A DNA stretch of 64,000 nt, taken from NCBI RefSeq assembly GCF_001905665.1, contig NZ_LIVX01000004.1:866773-930772 (forward strand), read 5' to 3'. Shown here one piece after another: positions 1-8,787 of this stretch. Position 1 is the first letter of the stretch; every line of letters starts with the position of its first letter. The translations under genes and the position numbers were made by a program. The notes below the pieces were generated by a model. It made no database searches and had not been told where the DNA came from. It saw only the letters and a list, made by a program, of their open reading frames with translations. This DNA is from Streptomyces sp. CB02261. Lineage in GTDB: Bacteria > Actinomycetota > Actinomycetes > Streptomycetales > Streptomycetaceae.

Positions 1-2
1 CC

Positions 3-1562
3 GTGCCGCGCGGTGTCGACCCCTCATCCGGGCAGAACGTCCACTCGATCCGCTTCGGTGACCACCGCGGCGCAGGGGAGGGGTTCACCCTGGTCGCGGA
101 CGGCGAGACCAGCCGCCCCTTCGACATCGGCACCGCCGCGTACGAGAAGCTCCGCCTGGACGCGGCGAAGTTCTACTACACCCAGCGCAGCGGGGTCGCC
201 ATCCGCGACGACCTGCGCCCCGGGTACGGCCGCGACGCCGGTCACGTCGACATCGCCCCCAACCAGGGCGACGGGAACGTGCCGTGCCAGCCGGGTGGGT
301 GCGACTACACGCTCGATGTCACCGGCGGCTGGTACGACGCCGGCGACCACGGCAAGTACGTCGTCAACGGCGGCATCTCCGTCTGGCAGCTCCTCAGCAC
401 CTACGAGCGCGCCCGGCACGCCCGCACCGGGCAGGCCGCGCGGCTGGGCGACGGCACCCTGAACATCCCGGAGAGCGGCAACAAGGTCCCGGACATCCTC
501 GACGAGGCCCGCTGGGAGATGGAGTTCCTGCTGAGGATGCAGGTGCCGGACGGCGAGCCGCTCGCCGGCATGGCGCATCACAAGATCCACGACGAGCAGT
601 GGACGGGCCTGCCCCTGATGCCCTCCGACGACCCGCAGAAGCGCGAACTGCACCCACCGACGACCGCGGCCACGCTGAACCTCGCGGCGACCGCCGCCCA
701 GGCGGCCCGCCTGTACCGGCCGTACGACCCCCGGTTCGCCGCCGAAGCGCTCGCGGCGGCCCGCAAGGCCTGGGCCGCGGCCCTCGCCCACCCCGCCGTC
801 CTCGCCTCCGAGAGCGACGGCGTCGGCGGCGGCACCTACGCCGACCGTGACGTCAGCGACGAGTTCTACTGGGCGGCCGCCGAGCTGTACCTGACCACGG
901 GCGGCAAGGAGTTCCAGGACCACATCCTGCGCTCCCCGGTCCACACCGCCGACATCTTCGGGCCGATCAGCTTCGACTGGGCGCGCACGGCCGTCCCCGC
1001 CCGCCTCGACCTGGCCACCGTCCCGAACCGGCTGCCCGGCCGCGACCAGGTCCGTCGGTCCGTACGCGAGGGAGCCGACCGCTACCTGGCCACGCTGGAA
1101 GCCCACCCCTACGGCATGCCGTACGCCCCGGAGGGCCACCGGTACGACTGGGGCTCCACGCACCAGATCCTCAACAACGCCGTCGTCCTGGCCACCGCCC
1201 ACGACATCACCGGCGGCGCGAAGTACCGCGACGGCGCCGTCCAGGCCATGGACTCCGTCCTGGGCCGCAACGCCCTCAACATCTCGTACGTCACGGGCTA
1301 CGGCGAGGTCAGCGCCCAGAACCAGCACAGCCGCTGGTACGCCCACCAGCTCGACCCGAAGCTGCCGCGCCCGCCCGTCGGCTCGCTGTCCGGCGGACCC
1401 AACTCGAGCATCCAGGACCCGCTCGCGCAGAGCAGACTCCAGGGATGCACCGGGCAGTTCTGCTACATCGACGACATCCAGTCCTGGTCGACCAACGAGC
1501 TCACGATCAACTGGAACTCCGCCCTCACCTGGATGGCCTCCTTCGTGGCCGATCAGGGCTGA
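3..1562 (+). CDS. Glycoside hydrolase family 9 endoglucanase, 3' part (5' end outside window)
   Basis: Catalytic (alpha/alpha)6-barrel of a GH9 cellulase, which hydrolyses beta-1,4-glucan outside the cell. The reading frame is open at the left edge, so the GTG at 3 is probably internal and the signal peptide and N-terminal domains lie upstream. The hallmark GGWYDAGDHGKYV is at about residues 108-120; its two Asp residues position the catalytic water. NQHSRW replaces the usual PHHR region. TNELTINWNSAL near the C-terminus supplies the acid Glu. The protein ends directly after the catalytic domain, with no C-terminal cellulose-binding module. A strong hairpin terminator follows within 25 nt. 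Family assignment is firm; substrate preference is inferred. Confidence 0.93.
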   Translation: MPRGVDPSSGQNVHSIRFGDHRGAGEGFTLVADGETSRPFDIGTAAYEKLRLDAAKFYYTQRSGVAIRDDLRPGYGRDAGHVDIAPNQGDGNVPCQPGGCDYTLDVTGGWYDAGDHGKYVVNGGISVWQLLSTYERARHARTGQAARLGDGTLNIPESGNKVPDILDEARWEMEFLLRMQVPDGEPLAGMAHHKIHDEQWTGLPLMPSDDPQKRELHPPTTAATLNLAATAAQAARLYRPYDPRFAAEALAAARKAWAAALAHPAVLASESDGVGGGTYADRDVSDEFYWAAAELYLTTGGKEFQDHILRSPVHTADIFGPISFDWARTAVPARLDLATVPNRLPGRDQVRRSVREGADRYLATLEAHPYGMPYAPEGHRYDWGSTHQILNNAVVLATAHDITGGAKYRDGAVQAMDSVLGRNALNISYVTGYGEVSAQNQHSRWYAHQLDPKLPRPPVGSLSGGPNSSIQDPLAQSRLQGCTGQFCYIDDIQSWSTNELTINWNSALTWMASFVADQG

Positions 1563-1584
1563 CCCGGAGCGCCACCCGACGGGA

Positions 1585-1607
1585 CCCCCGACGCACCGCG
1601 TCGGGGG
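1585..1607. terminator. Hairpin terminator after GH9 gene
   Basis: CCCCCGACGC and GCGTCGGGGG pair perfectly around a 3-nt ACC loop, with flanking GGG/CCC able to extend the stem. It sits between the converging GH9 and thioredoxin-fold genes and could stop transcription in both directions. Confidence 0.75.
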
Positions 1608-1628
1608 CCCTGCCGTACCGGGGCGCTC

Positions 1629-1970
1629 TCAGAGGTGCCCGTCCAGGAACTCCCGGACCTCGGCGCTCGTCATGGTCCCCGGGCCGTGCGCCGCCACCGC
1701 CTCTCCCTCCTTCAGCAGGACGCAGGACGGGGCCCCGGTGACCCCGTACCGCTCGGTCGCGGCCGGGCAGCGGGTGATGTCGGCGCGGACGGTCGTCAGC
1801 CGGTCCGCGTACTCCTCGGCGATGCCGCCCACGACGAGGTCCATCGCCCGGCACGGCTCGATCGCCTTGGGCCATGTCCCGATGAAGTACGCGAGGACCG
1901 GGACTCGGCTCATCCCGAGGATGAAATCGAACTCCGCGTCCTCACGGGGCTGGTGAACGCGCTTCGCCAT
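1629..1970 (-). CDS. Thioredoxin-fold protein lacking the CxxC motif
   Basis: A 113-residue cytoplasmic protein with thioredoxin-fold landmarks: the VPVLAYFIGTW strand, a cis-Pro region (GAPSCVLL) and a C-terminal helix. The redox site that should read WCGPC is TWPKAIEPC, so only one Cys remains and disulfide exchange by the standard mechanism is unlikely. A second Cys (ITRCPA) lies later. The ATG at 1970 was chosen because AGGAG precedes it by about 7 nt; an ATG further upstream lacks a ribosome site. Possible roles are a monothiol reductase, a redox sensor or a chaperone-like protein; none is shown by the sequence. Confidence 0.8.
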   Translation of the reverse strand: MAKRVHQPREDAEFDFILGMSRVPVLAYFIGTWPKAIEPCRAMDLVVGGIAEEYADRLTTVRADITRCPAATERYGVTGAPSCVLLKEGEAVAAHGPGTMTSAEVREFLDGHL

Positions 1971-2054
1971 GGAAGCTCCTGACCTCGTGTTCCGTCGTTC
2001 CGCGCCCATCATCCCCCGTGCCCCCGCCCGCACCGGGCGGGGCCCCGACGATCC

Positions 2055-2660
2055 TCAGGGCCGGAGCCCGACGTGCTCGAGCGCGAGCCTGCTGAGGTCG
2101 CCGATGGCCTGCCGGTCCCCGTGACGCCAGGCGTCGGCCCACCCACCCGGCGGGGCCGGGAGCCCGGCCAGCGCGCCCGGAGGTCCGGTGAGGGCGCGCA
2201 GGGCGAGCAGGTCTGCGCCTCCGGGAGCCGCGGTGAGCCGGCGCAGGGTGCTGCTGCGCCGGATCCAGAGCAGGCGCGGCGGAAGCCACAGCAGCAGGAC
2301 GACGAGCACCGGACCGACGATGAGGACCGCGGTGACCACGTCGGCGACCTGACCGACGGTGTCCTGCAGCGACGCGCCCGCGTCGGCGAGGCCGGAGCTC
2401 GCGTCGGCCGCGGACCGCAGCGGCCTCTGCAGGACGTCGCCGATGAGCGGTACGTCCGACGCCGCGTCTCCCGCGTTGCCGAGCTCCTCGGCGAGGCTGT
2501 CGCCGGAACTCTCCACCGTGCGCCCCGGCTCGGCCAGTAGCATGACCACCTCGCGGACGGCGAGGGCCGCCCACACCGCGGCGGCGATCAGGGCCACGGC
2601 GATCACGTCCACCAGCACCTGGCGGGTCCGGCGGGCGGGCGTCTGGGCGTAGAGGCGCAA
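2055..2660 (-). CDS. Two-helix membrane protein of unknown function
   Basis: A 201-residue protein with one hydrophobic helix near residues 17-42, an extracytoplasmic stretch of roughly 80 residues rich in Ala, Asp and Ser, and a second strong helix near residues 108-130. A cytoplasmic C-terminal region rich in Ala, Gly and Pro follows. This topology (short N-tail in, loop out, tail in) is seen from hydrophobicity only. I do not recognise a family with a known function. It stands alone between the thioredoxin-fold gene and the phosphotransferase, all on the minus strand. Confidence 0.7.
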   Translation of the reverse strand: MRLYAQTPARRTRQVLVDVIAVALIAAAVWAALAVREVVMLLAEPGRTVESSGDSLAEELGNAGDAASDVPLIGDVLQRPLRSAADASSGLADAGASLQDTVGQVADVVTAVLIVGPVLVVLLLWLPPRLLWIRRSSTLRRLTAAPGGADLLALRALTGPPGALAGLPAPPGGWADAWRHGDRQAIGDLSRLALEHVGLRP

Positions 2661-2854
2661 CGGAGGGCTCCCGTTCGGGTCAGGACGTCGAGGAGGTCCG
2701 GCCGCCCCGGTCGCGACCCGGCCGACCGGTCGTCGGGTTCAACTCTTCCACCCCGCCCCACGGGCGACCGTGCGGGACACGAGGCGGGCGATCGTCCATA
2801 CGGGGCCGCGAAGGCAGGTCCGTGCCGCCGCGTGTCCGCCGCGCCGGCCGGTGT

Positions 2855-3835
2855 TCACCCGTCGAGCAGGGCCACGGTCTCCCGCAGTCGCTCGCACGCC
2901 CAGTCGTACTGACCGCTGTCGGTGTGCCCCCGGTAGGTCGTCTCGATGATCTGGATCAGGGCGAGATGGAGGTTGTAGAGCCGGCGGCGGGTCCGCTCGG
3001 CGGGCGTGAACGGGCGGTGGCCGTAGCCGCGGACGAACGCCGTGGAGTCCCCGTACGCGCTCGACTCGCTCCCGGCGAAGCCGAACTCCATCAGCGGGTC
3101 GCCGTAGAACGCACGCTCGTGGTCGAGGATCGCGACGATCCGGCCGTTGCGGACCATGCAGTTGCCGGGCCACAGGTCCCACTCGACGAAACGGGCTTCG
3201 GTCACCTCGTCCAGGGTGTCGGCGTGGGACGTCACGAGCGCGCGGATCGAGGCGTAGTCGTGGCGCAGGTCGACGCCCCGTCGCTCGCCGTCGGCCAGCA
3301 GCTCCTCGACCATCCGCAGGAAGGCAGCGCGCCAGGTGCTGTCGCCCGGTCCGGCCAGCGGGCCGAACGCGGAGCCCGGGATGCCGTTCAGCTCGCGGGT
3401 GACCGCGCCGAGCGCCTCGCCGTACGCGTCGGTCTCCGACGGGGCCAGGGTGTCGTGGAGGCTGTGGAGGTTGTCCGCGTCGACGTACGTCATGAAGAAG
3501 TAGTCGGCGTCGCACAGCTCACGGCTCCGATCGGCGAAGTCGACGGCCGGCACCGGGATGCTCGTGTGCTCCTGGATCAGCCGCAGCGCCTCCAGCTCGG
3601 TGGCCATCGCGTCGCGCTCGTAGGTCATGACCTCGACGTCCGGCGGCGGCGCGATCTTGAGAACGGCCTGCGCGCCCGAGCGCAGCCGGATCCGATAGGC
3701 CACGTTGAAGCAGCCGTCACCCAGTTCGCCGAGCCAGTCGTCGCCCGCGTCGCACACCTGGTCCGGGCCGTAGGCGCGGGCGACCATCGCGCGAAGCGCC
3801 TCGACGGGCTGCCGGTTCTTGGTGATGCTCTCCAT
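2855..3835 (-). CDS. APH/choline-kinase-family phosphotransferase
   Basis: A 326-residue protein of the aminoglycoside phosphotransferase (protein-kinase-like) superfamily, expected to transfer the gamma-phosphate of ATP to a small hydroxylated molecule. The Brenner-type catalytic loop reads EWDLWPGN: the Asp and Asn are present but the usual first His is Glu. The metal-binding DFG-equivalent reads ILDHE, followed by YGDPLMEF. The ATG at 3835 is preceded by GGAGG at 5-nt spacing. It lies 120 nt downstream of the ebo-like operon on the same strand, so co-transcription is possible. The substrate cannot be read from sequence; antibiotic resistance should not be assumed. Confidence 0.82.
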   Translation of the reverse strand: MESITKNRQPVEALRAMVARAYGPDQVCDAGDDWLGELGDGCFNVAYRIRLRSGAQAVLKIAPPPDVEVMTYERDAMATELEALRLIQEHTSIPVPAVDFADRSRELCDADYFFMTYVDADNLHSLHDTLAPSETDAYGEALGAVTRELNGIPGSAFGPLAGPGDSTWRAAFLRMVEELLADGERRGVDLRHDYASIRALVTSHADTLDEVTEARFVEWDLWPGNCMVRNGRIVAILDHERAFYGDPLMEFGFAGSESSAYGDSTAFVRGYGHRPFTPAERTRRRLYNLHLALIQIIETTYRGHTDSGQYDWACERLRETVALLDG

Positions 3836-3955
3836 CAGTCCTCCACCCGAAGCGTGATCGGACGGTAGCACCGGGACCGCGTGGGCCACTCGGGTAATCC
3901 ACGGCGCCCGCCCGCGAGGGCACACGCTGGTCCCGCTCGGCGGCCGGCAGCCGCG

Positions 3956-5332
3956 TCACCCCGTCGCGGCGTCCTCCAGGCAGGAGAGCAGGAACTCCCT
4001 CACCTCGGTGGCGTGGATGCGCTCCCGGGCGCCCGCGGGGCTGGAGCACAGCAGGACGGGGCTGTCGTCGGGGTCGTCCGGCAGGCGGCCGTGGCTCCCC
4101 CGGACGCAGGACGGGTCGGTGGGCACGACGGACATGGCGGTCCGTACGCCCAGCTTGAACTTGGCCACGGTCATGGCCGCCCTCGCCATGACCAGCGGAT
4201 CGGCCGGATCGAAGAACAGCTCGGCCGGGTCGTAGCCCGGCTTGCGGTGGATCTCCACCCCGCGGGCGAAGTCCGGGGCCCGCTCGTCGTCCAGCCAGTA
4301 GTAGTAGGTGAACCAGCTGTCCGAGGAGGCGACGGCGACGAGTTCACCGGCCCGCGCGTGCCGCAGCCCGGCCTTCTCCTGCTCGTCGCGGTCCAGGACC
4401 TGGTCGACTCCCTCGGTCCTCAGCAGCACCTCCCGTACGTGCGGCAGGTCCTCGGGGTCGGCGACGTACACGTGGGACACCTGGTGGTCGGGCGTCGCGA
4501 ACGCGCGGGAGGTCCAGGGATCGAGGTACTCCATGCCCTGCTGCGTGTACACGTTCAGCAGGCCCTCACGGCGCAGGGCCCGGTTGATGTCGACGGGACG
4601 CCGCACCTCCGTGATGCCGTACTCGCTCAGCACCACGACCGTGCTTCCCCGCACCGAGAGGGATTCCAGGAGTGGGGCGAGGACGGTGTCGAGTTCACCG
4701 GCGGCGGCCCGCGCCCGGGGGGAGTTCGGGCCGTGCCGCTGGAGGTCGTAGTCGAGGTGGGGGAGGTAGACGAAGGTGAGGTCCGGGTCGTGGTCCGCGA
4801 GGACGCGCCGGGTCGCGTCGACGATCCACCGGGAGGACGCGATGCCGGCCTTCGGGCCCCAGTAGTCGAACAGCGGGAACGGGCCGAACTCGGCGGTGAG
4901 GCTGTCGCGCAACCCGGCCGGGACCGTGTAGCAGTCGGGGGACTTGCGTCCGTCGTAGTGGTAGACGGGACGCGGGGTGACGGTGATGTCCACGTCCGCC
5001 CCCATGGCGTACCACCAGCAGATGTTGGCGACCGTGAGGCCGGGCCGGGAGCGCCGGGCGGTCTGCCACACCTTCTCGCCCTGGACGAGGGCGTTGTGCT
5101 GGCGCCAGAACGCGACCTCGCCCATGTCGCGGTCGTACCAGCCGTTGCCGACGACCCCGTGCTCGGCGGGCATCCGCCCGGTCAGGAAGGTGGACTGGAC
5201 CGAGCAGGTCACCGCGGGCAGGACGGTGTCCAGTCCGGCGGCGAAACCCGACGCGGCGACGGACCGCAGCCGGGGCATGTGGGCGAGGGTCCGCGGGGTG
5301 AGCCCCACGACATCCAGGACGACGACACTCAT
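3956..5332 (-). CDS. EboF-like alkaline-phosphatase-superfamily phosphodiesterase
   Basis: Last gene of the overlapping ebo-like operon, 458 residues. The fold is that of type I phosphodiesterases/nucleotide pyrophosphatases: an N-terminal metal-binding strand (VVLDVVG), the nucleophile region LPAVTCSVQSTFLTG with a candidate Thr, then HGVVGNGWYDRD, the LPHLDYD...H motif and a C-terminal HQVSHVY His. The usual SDHG metal motif reads SEYG, which may alter metal binding. Its ATG overlaps the stop of the preceding gene as TGATG, so translation is probably coupled. By analogy with cyanobacterial ebo clusters it may remove a phosphate or phosphodiester from the exported metabolite. No signal peptide is visible. 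Confidence 0.85.
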   Translation of the reverse strand: MSVVVLDVVGLTPRTLAHMPRLRSVAASGFAAGLDTVLPAVTCSVQSTFLTGRMPAEHGVVGNGWYDRDMGEVAFWRQHNALVQGEKVWQTARRSRPGLTVANICWWYAMGADVDITVTPRPVYHYDGRKSPDCYTVPAGLRDSLTAEFGPFPLFDYWGPKAGIASSRWIVDATRRVLADHDPDLTFVYLPHLDYDLQRHGPNSPRARAAAGELDTVLAPLLESLSVRGSTVVVLSEYGITEVRRPVDINRALRREGLLNVYTQQGMEYLDPWTSRAFATPDHQVSHVYVADPEDLPHVREVLLRTEGVDQVLDRDEQEKAGLRHARAGELVAVASSDSWFTYYYWLDDERAPDFARGVEIHRKPGYDPAELFFDPADPLVMARAAMTVAKFKLGVRTAMSVVPTDPSCVRGSHGRLPDDPDDSPVLLCSSPAGARERIHATEVREFLLSCLEDAATG

Positions 5333-6540
5333 CAGGCACTTCCGTTCGGTTCGGGCGAGCGGTCCCGCTCGGAGTCGGATTCCGCGCCGGACAGGCCGAG
5401 TCCGAGCAGCTCGCGGCGCGTCCAGGCGAGCTCGGCGGCGATCCCCTCGGCGAGACCGGCGCTGTCGCGCGGCGGCTCCGGCAGCACCGACCAGGTGTAG
5501 GTCTCCGTCTCGAAGTGCCGGGTGACGGGGTGGTCGGCGCGCAGCAGCGCGGCCAGCGCGCCGCGCAGGACGGACCGGGTCGATGTCAGCGGGGGTACCG
5601 GGTCGGCGTGCACCGGGATGTGGAAGTGGGTGCGCCACGGGCTGCCGTCACCGAGGGCCGCCGGTCCCGCGCACGCCTCCGGCAGGTCGTCCGTTCCGGT
5701 GGCGGGTCGTCCCGCCCGGCGTGTCTGGTGGAGGAAGCGGGGTTCGTCGAAGGCCGCGAGCGCCGCGCGTGTGGCGGGATCGGCCGGGTCCTCCGCGTGC
5801 AGGGCGCAGGAGATCTGTGCCTTCACCACGGGGACGCCGGCTCCGGCCAGCCGCCGCAGGGCCTCCGCCGGAGTCTCGAAGGCCACGGCGAGATGGCAGA
5901 TGTCCAGGCAGAGGCCGAAGTGGCGCGGGTCGAGGTCCGACAGGTGCCGTACCGCGTCCGAGGTCGTCTCCACGAGGCACCCCGGTTCCGGCTCGAACGC
6001 CACCCGGACGGTCCGGCCGGTCCGGCGGCCGATCTCCCCGAGCTCGGCTCCGAGGAGCCGGATCTGACGTGCCGCGAGGTCGGAGTGGTGCGGTCGCCAG
6101 TCGGTCCCCCATCCGAACGGGAGCGTCGAGATGCTGCCCTCCGCGACGTCGTCGGGCAGGAGCCGGGCGAGGACATGGGCCAGGTGCGCGGTGTACCGGC
6201 GCCGGTCCGGCGAGGTCCAGTCCGGCCGGTACACGGCGTGCTTGACGACGGGCCGGTGGAAACCCTCGTACGGGAATCCGTTGAGGGTGACGACCTCCAG
6301 GCCCCGCGCGGTGAGTTCGGCCCGCAGCCTCAGCGTCAGGCCGACGTCGGCCGCCAGCGCGGCGGCCACCGGGTGGGCGAGCCACAGCCCGATGCCCAGG
6401 ACCGGTTCCTCCAGGCGCTCCCGGACGGGCAGGGCGTAGCTGTCGAGCTGGTCCAGGATGCCGTCGAGGTCCTCGGCCGGGTGCACGTTGGTGCAGTAGC
6501 CGACGTGGACGAGTTCCCCGCCGGGATGCCGCAGGCGCAT
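5332..6540 (-). CDS. eboE: EboE-like TIM-barrel protein (metabolite traffic protein)
   Basis: A 402-residue xylose-isomerase-like TIM barrel of the EboE type. The N-terminal HVGYCTNVHPAEDL signature is typical of the family. Candidate metal ligands are the Glu of FEPEPG and the Asp/His of CLDICHLAV. The start is fixed by a TGATG overlap with the TatD-like gene upstream, and its own TGA overlaps the next ATG the same way. The C-terminal 25 residues are charged and low in complexity. In Nostoc the ebo cluster is needed to move a scytonemin precursor to the periplasm; the reaction of EboE itself is unknown. Confidence 0.87.
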   Translation of the reverse strand: MRLRHPGGELVHVGYCTNVHPAEDLDGILDQLDSYALPVRERLEEPVLGIGLWLAHPVAAALAADVGLTLRLRAELTARGLEVVTLNGFPYEGFHRPVVKHAVYRPDWTSPDRRRYTAHLAHVLARLLPDDVAEGSISTLPFGWGTDWRPHHSDLAARQIRLLGAELGEIGRRTGRTVRVAFEPEPGCLVETTSDAVRHLSDLDPRHFGLCLDICHLAVAFETPAEALRRLAGAGVPVVKAQISCALHAEDPADPATRAALAAFDEPRFLHQTRRAGRPATGTDDLPEACAGPAALGDGSPWRTHFHIPVHADPVPPLTSTRSVLRGALAALLRADHPVTRHFETETYTWSVLPEPPRDSAGLAEGIAAELAWTRRELLGLGLSGAESDSERDRSPEPNGSA

Positions 6541-7397
6541 CAGCTGCCTCCCCTGCGGATCGAGTTCCCGGCGAACAGGGCCTCGTCCGACGGGCGGTCG
6601 CCGTCGTCCAGGACGAGCCTGCCGCTCTGGCCGTAGAACTCCACCGGGTTGCGCCACAGCACCTGGTCCACGTCGTCCTCGGTGAACCCGGCGCCGAGCA
6701 TGGCGAGCGCGGTCGCGTGGGTGCGCAGCGGGTCGCTGTGGCCCCAGTCGGCGGCCGAGTTCACCAGGACGCGACGGGTGCCGTGCTCCTTCAGGATGGC
6801 GACCATCCGGTCCGGGTCCATCTTGGTGTCCGGGTAGATGGAGAAGCCCATCCAGCACCCGGACTCGGCGACGACGGGAGCGGTGACCTCGTTGAGGTGG
6901 TCGACCGCGACCAGGGCCGGATCGATGCCGTCGGCACGGACGATCTCCAGCGTACGGACGGTGCCGACGGCCTTGTCGCGGTGCGGGGTGTGCACCAGCG
7001 CGGGAAGGCCGTGCTCGCGGGCCAGCGCCAGTTGCACGGTGAAGGCGTGCTCCTCGGCGTCGGTCATCGAGTCGAAGCCGATCTCGCCGACGGCGACGAC
7101 GTTGTCCTTCACCAGGTACCGGGGCAGGTCGTCGAGGACGGGCAGGCAGCGCGGGTCGTTGGCCTCCTTGGGGTTGAGCGCGATCGCGCAGAAGTGCCGG
7201 ACGCCGTACTGGGCGGCGCGGTACGGCTCCCACCCCAGGAGCGTGTCGAAGTAGTCGTGGAAGCTGCCGGGAGAGGTGCGCGGCTGACCGAGCCAGAACG
7301 CGGGCTCGACGAGGGCGCGGACTCCGGCGGCGCGCATGGCCCGGTAGTCGTCGGTGGTGCGCGAGGTCATGTGGATGTGGGGGTCAAAGATGCGCAT
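6540..7397 (-). CDS. EboB-like TatD-family metal-dependent hydrolase
   Basis: A 285-residue amidohydrolase-fold protein of the TatD type. The metal-binding DPHIHM is at residues 6-11, followed by VGEIGFDS, VHTPHRDK, VAVDHLNE and an NSAADWGHSDP loop carrying later ligands. The full set of motifs suggests an active enzyme. The start lies 14 nt inside the preceding EboA-fusion gene, and the stop overlaps eboE as TGATG. TatD relatives in ebo clusters are called EboB; the substrate is unknown, but the context points to a small carbocyclic or prenyl-linked metabolite rather than DNA. Confidence 0.86.
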   Translation of the reverse strand: MRIFDPHIHMTSRTTDDYRAMRAAGVRALVEPAFWLGQPRTSPGSFHDYFDTLLGWEPYRAAQYGVRHFCAIALNPKEANDPRCLPVLDDLPRYLVKDNVVAVGEIGFDSMTDAEEHAFTVQLALAREHGLPALVHTPHRDKAVGTVRTLEIVRADGIDPALVAVDHLNEVTAPVVAESGCWMGFSIYPDTKMDPDRMVAILKEHGTRRVLVNSAADWGHSDPLRTHATALAMLGAGFTEDDVDQVLWRNPVEFYGQSGRLVLDDGDRPSDEALFAGNSIRRGGS

Positions 7398-8787
7398 GGT
7401 GCTCTCCCGTGTCCTGGGGGTCGATCCGGGTCAGCAGGTCGTCGGGGACCGGTCGGCCGGCGGCGGTGCGCTCGGTGGCGAAGGCCCGGAACATACGGAC
7501 GAGTTCGGGGTCCGTACGCCGCGCGAGACCCGCGACCGCGTCCAGCGGGATGTCCATGAAGACGCACTTCAGGACGGCCTGGCGCCACCCGGGCTGGTCG
7601 AGGTACCGGGCCGCGTAGGGCCCGACGGCGGCCGTCACGAGGCGGGCGTCGTGGGTGCGCAGGGCGTCTGCGATCAGCGGCAGCGCCGCGGGGCCGACGC
7701 CCCCTTCCTGGTCGAGGAGCGGAAGCGCACGCAGCACCGCGAGCCGCTCGGCCGTGTCCCCCTGCCGGTACAGCCCCTCCAGTGCCGCCGCCCGCTCCGG
7801 CGCGGAACCGGGCAGGGCCCCGAGGAGTTGCGCGCGCACCGCCTCCCCGGCCTCCGCGCCCGTCCGGCGGGCCGCGACGGGGAACAGCGTGGTCAGGGCG
7901 CGGGGATCGGCGCGGACCCGCCGGACCGCGTCGGCCGTCCAGGGGTGCGCCGAGGCGGCGCGCAGGGCCTTCAGCGAGCGTCCGGCGGTCAGCGGGCCGC
8001 TGTGCCCGTGGCGGGGCAGCTCGACGGAGACCAGCCCCCGGTATCCGATGTCGGTCAGCGCGGCCAGGACCGGTGGGAAGTCGATCTCCCCCTGTCCGAA
8101 CTCCAGATGCTCGTGGACGCCCCGGCGCATGTCCTCGATCTGTACGTTGACCAGCCAGGGCGCCGCCCGCCGGACGCACTCGGCCGGCGGCAGGGGCTCC
8201 AGGCACTGGCAGTGCCCGATGTCCAGGGTCAGGCCGAAGGCCTCCGGGTTCCCGAGGGCTCCGCGCAAGCGCTCGTAGCCGTCGAGGTCCGCCACCAGCA
8301 TCCCCGGCTCCGGTTCGAAACCGAGCCGGACACCGGCGAGGCCGGCGGTCTCCACGACCGCCGCGCACCCCTCCTCCAGGTGGCGGAACGCCTCGTCGTG
8401 GCCCATGCCGGGCTCGGGGACGCCGCTCCAGAAGGAGACCGCCTCGGCCTCCAGGTCGGCGGCGATCCCGATGGCCCTGCGCAGGAAGCCGAGCCTGCGC
8501 GCGCGTCCCTCCGGCTCGCAGGCGACGAGGGTGGGGGAGTGCTTGCGCCAGGGGTCGAGCACGTAGCGGCCGCCGGTCTCCACCACGACCCCCAGGCCCA
8601 GGGCGGTGAGCCTGCGACGGGTCCTGGCGAGTCGGCGGCTCATGCCCGGGGTGTACGGGTCCAGGTGGCCGCGGTCGAGGGTGAGGGCCACCCCGGTGTA
8701 GCCCAGGCCGGCGATCACCTCCAGCGCCTCGTCGAGACGGTGGTCGCCGAGGCCGTTGGTGCCGTAGCCGAAGCGCAGTGCGGTCAT
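7384..8787 (-). CDS. Fusion of TIM-barrel sugar isomerase domain with EboA domain
   Basis: A 467-residue two-domain protein. Residues 1 to about 275 form a xylose-isomerase-like TIM barrel, with candidate metal ligands in FEPEPGM, LDIGHCQ, the HEHLEFGQGEIDF loop and SVELPRHGH. Residues 290-460 match EboA: a helical domain ending in the signature YLDQPGWRQAVLKCVFMDIPL and then RTDPELVRMF. EboA is usually a free-standing protein, so the fusion ties it to a barrel enzyme. The ATG overlaps the UbiA stop (ATGA). The function of EboA is not established; the fusion suggests it acts with a sugar- or cyclitol-handling enzyme. Confidence 0.86.
   Translation of the reverse strand: MTALRFGYGTNGLGDHRLDEALEVIAGLGYTGVALTLDRGHLDPYTPGMSRRLARTRRRLTALGLGVVVETGGRYVLDPWRKHSPTLVACEPEGRARRLGFLRRAIGIAADLEAEAVSFWSGVPEPGMGHDEAFRHLEEGCAAVVETAGLAGVRLGFEPEPGMLVADLDGYERLRGALGNPEAFGLTLDIGHCQCLEPLPPAECVRRAAPWLVNVQIEDMRRGVHEHLEFGQGEIDFPPVLAALTDIGYRGLVSVELPRHGHSGPLTAGRSLKALRAASAHPWTADAVRRVRADPRALTTLFPVAARRTGAEAGEAVRAQLLGALPGSAPERAAALEGLYRQGDTAERLAVLRALPLLDQEGGVGPAALPLIADALRTHDARLVTAAVGPYAARYLDQPGWRQAVLKCVFMDIPLDAVAGLARRTDPELVRMFRAFATERTAAGRPVPDDLLTRIDPQDTGEHHAHL

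Noticed and set aside
2855..3835. Aminoglycoside resistance gene
   Set aside because: Only the kinase superfamily is supported. The altered Brenner motif and context give no evidence for antibiotic substrates.
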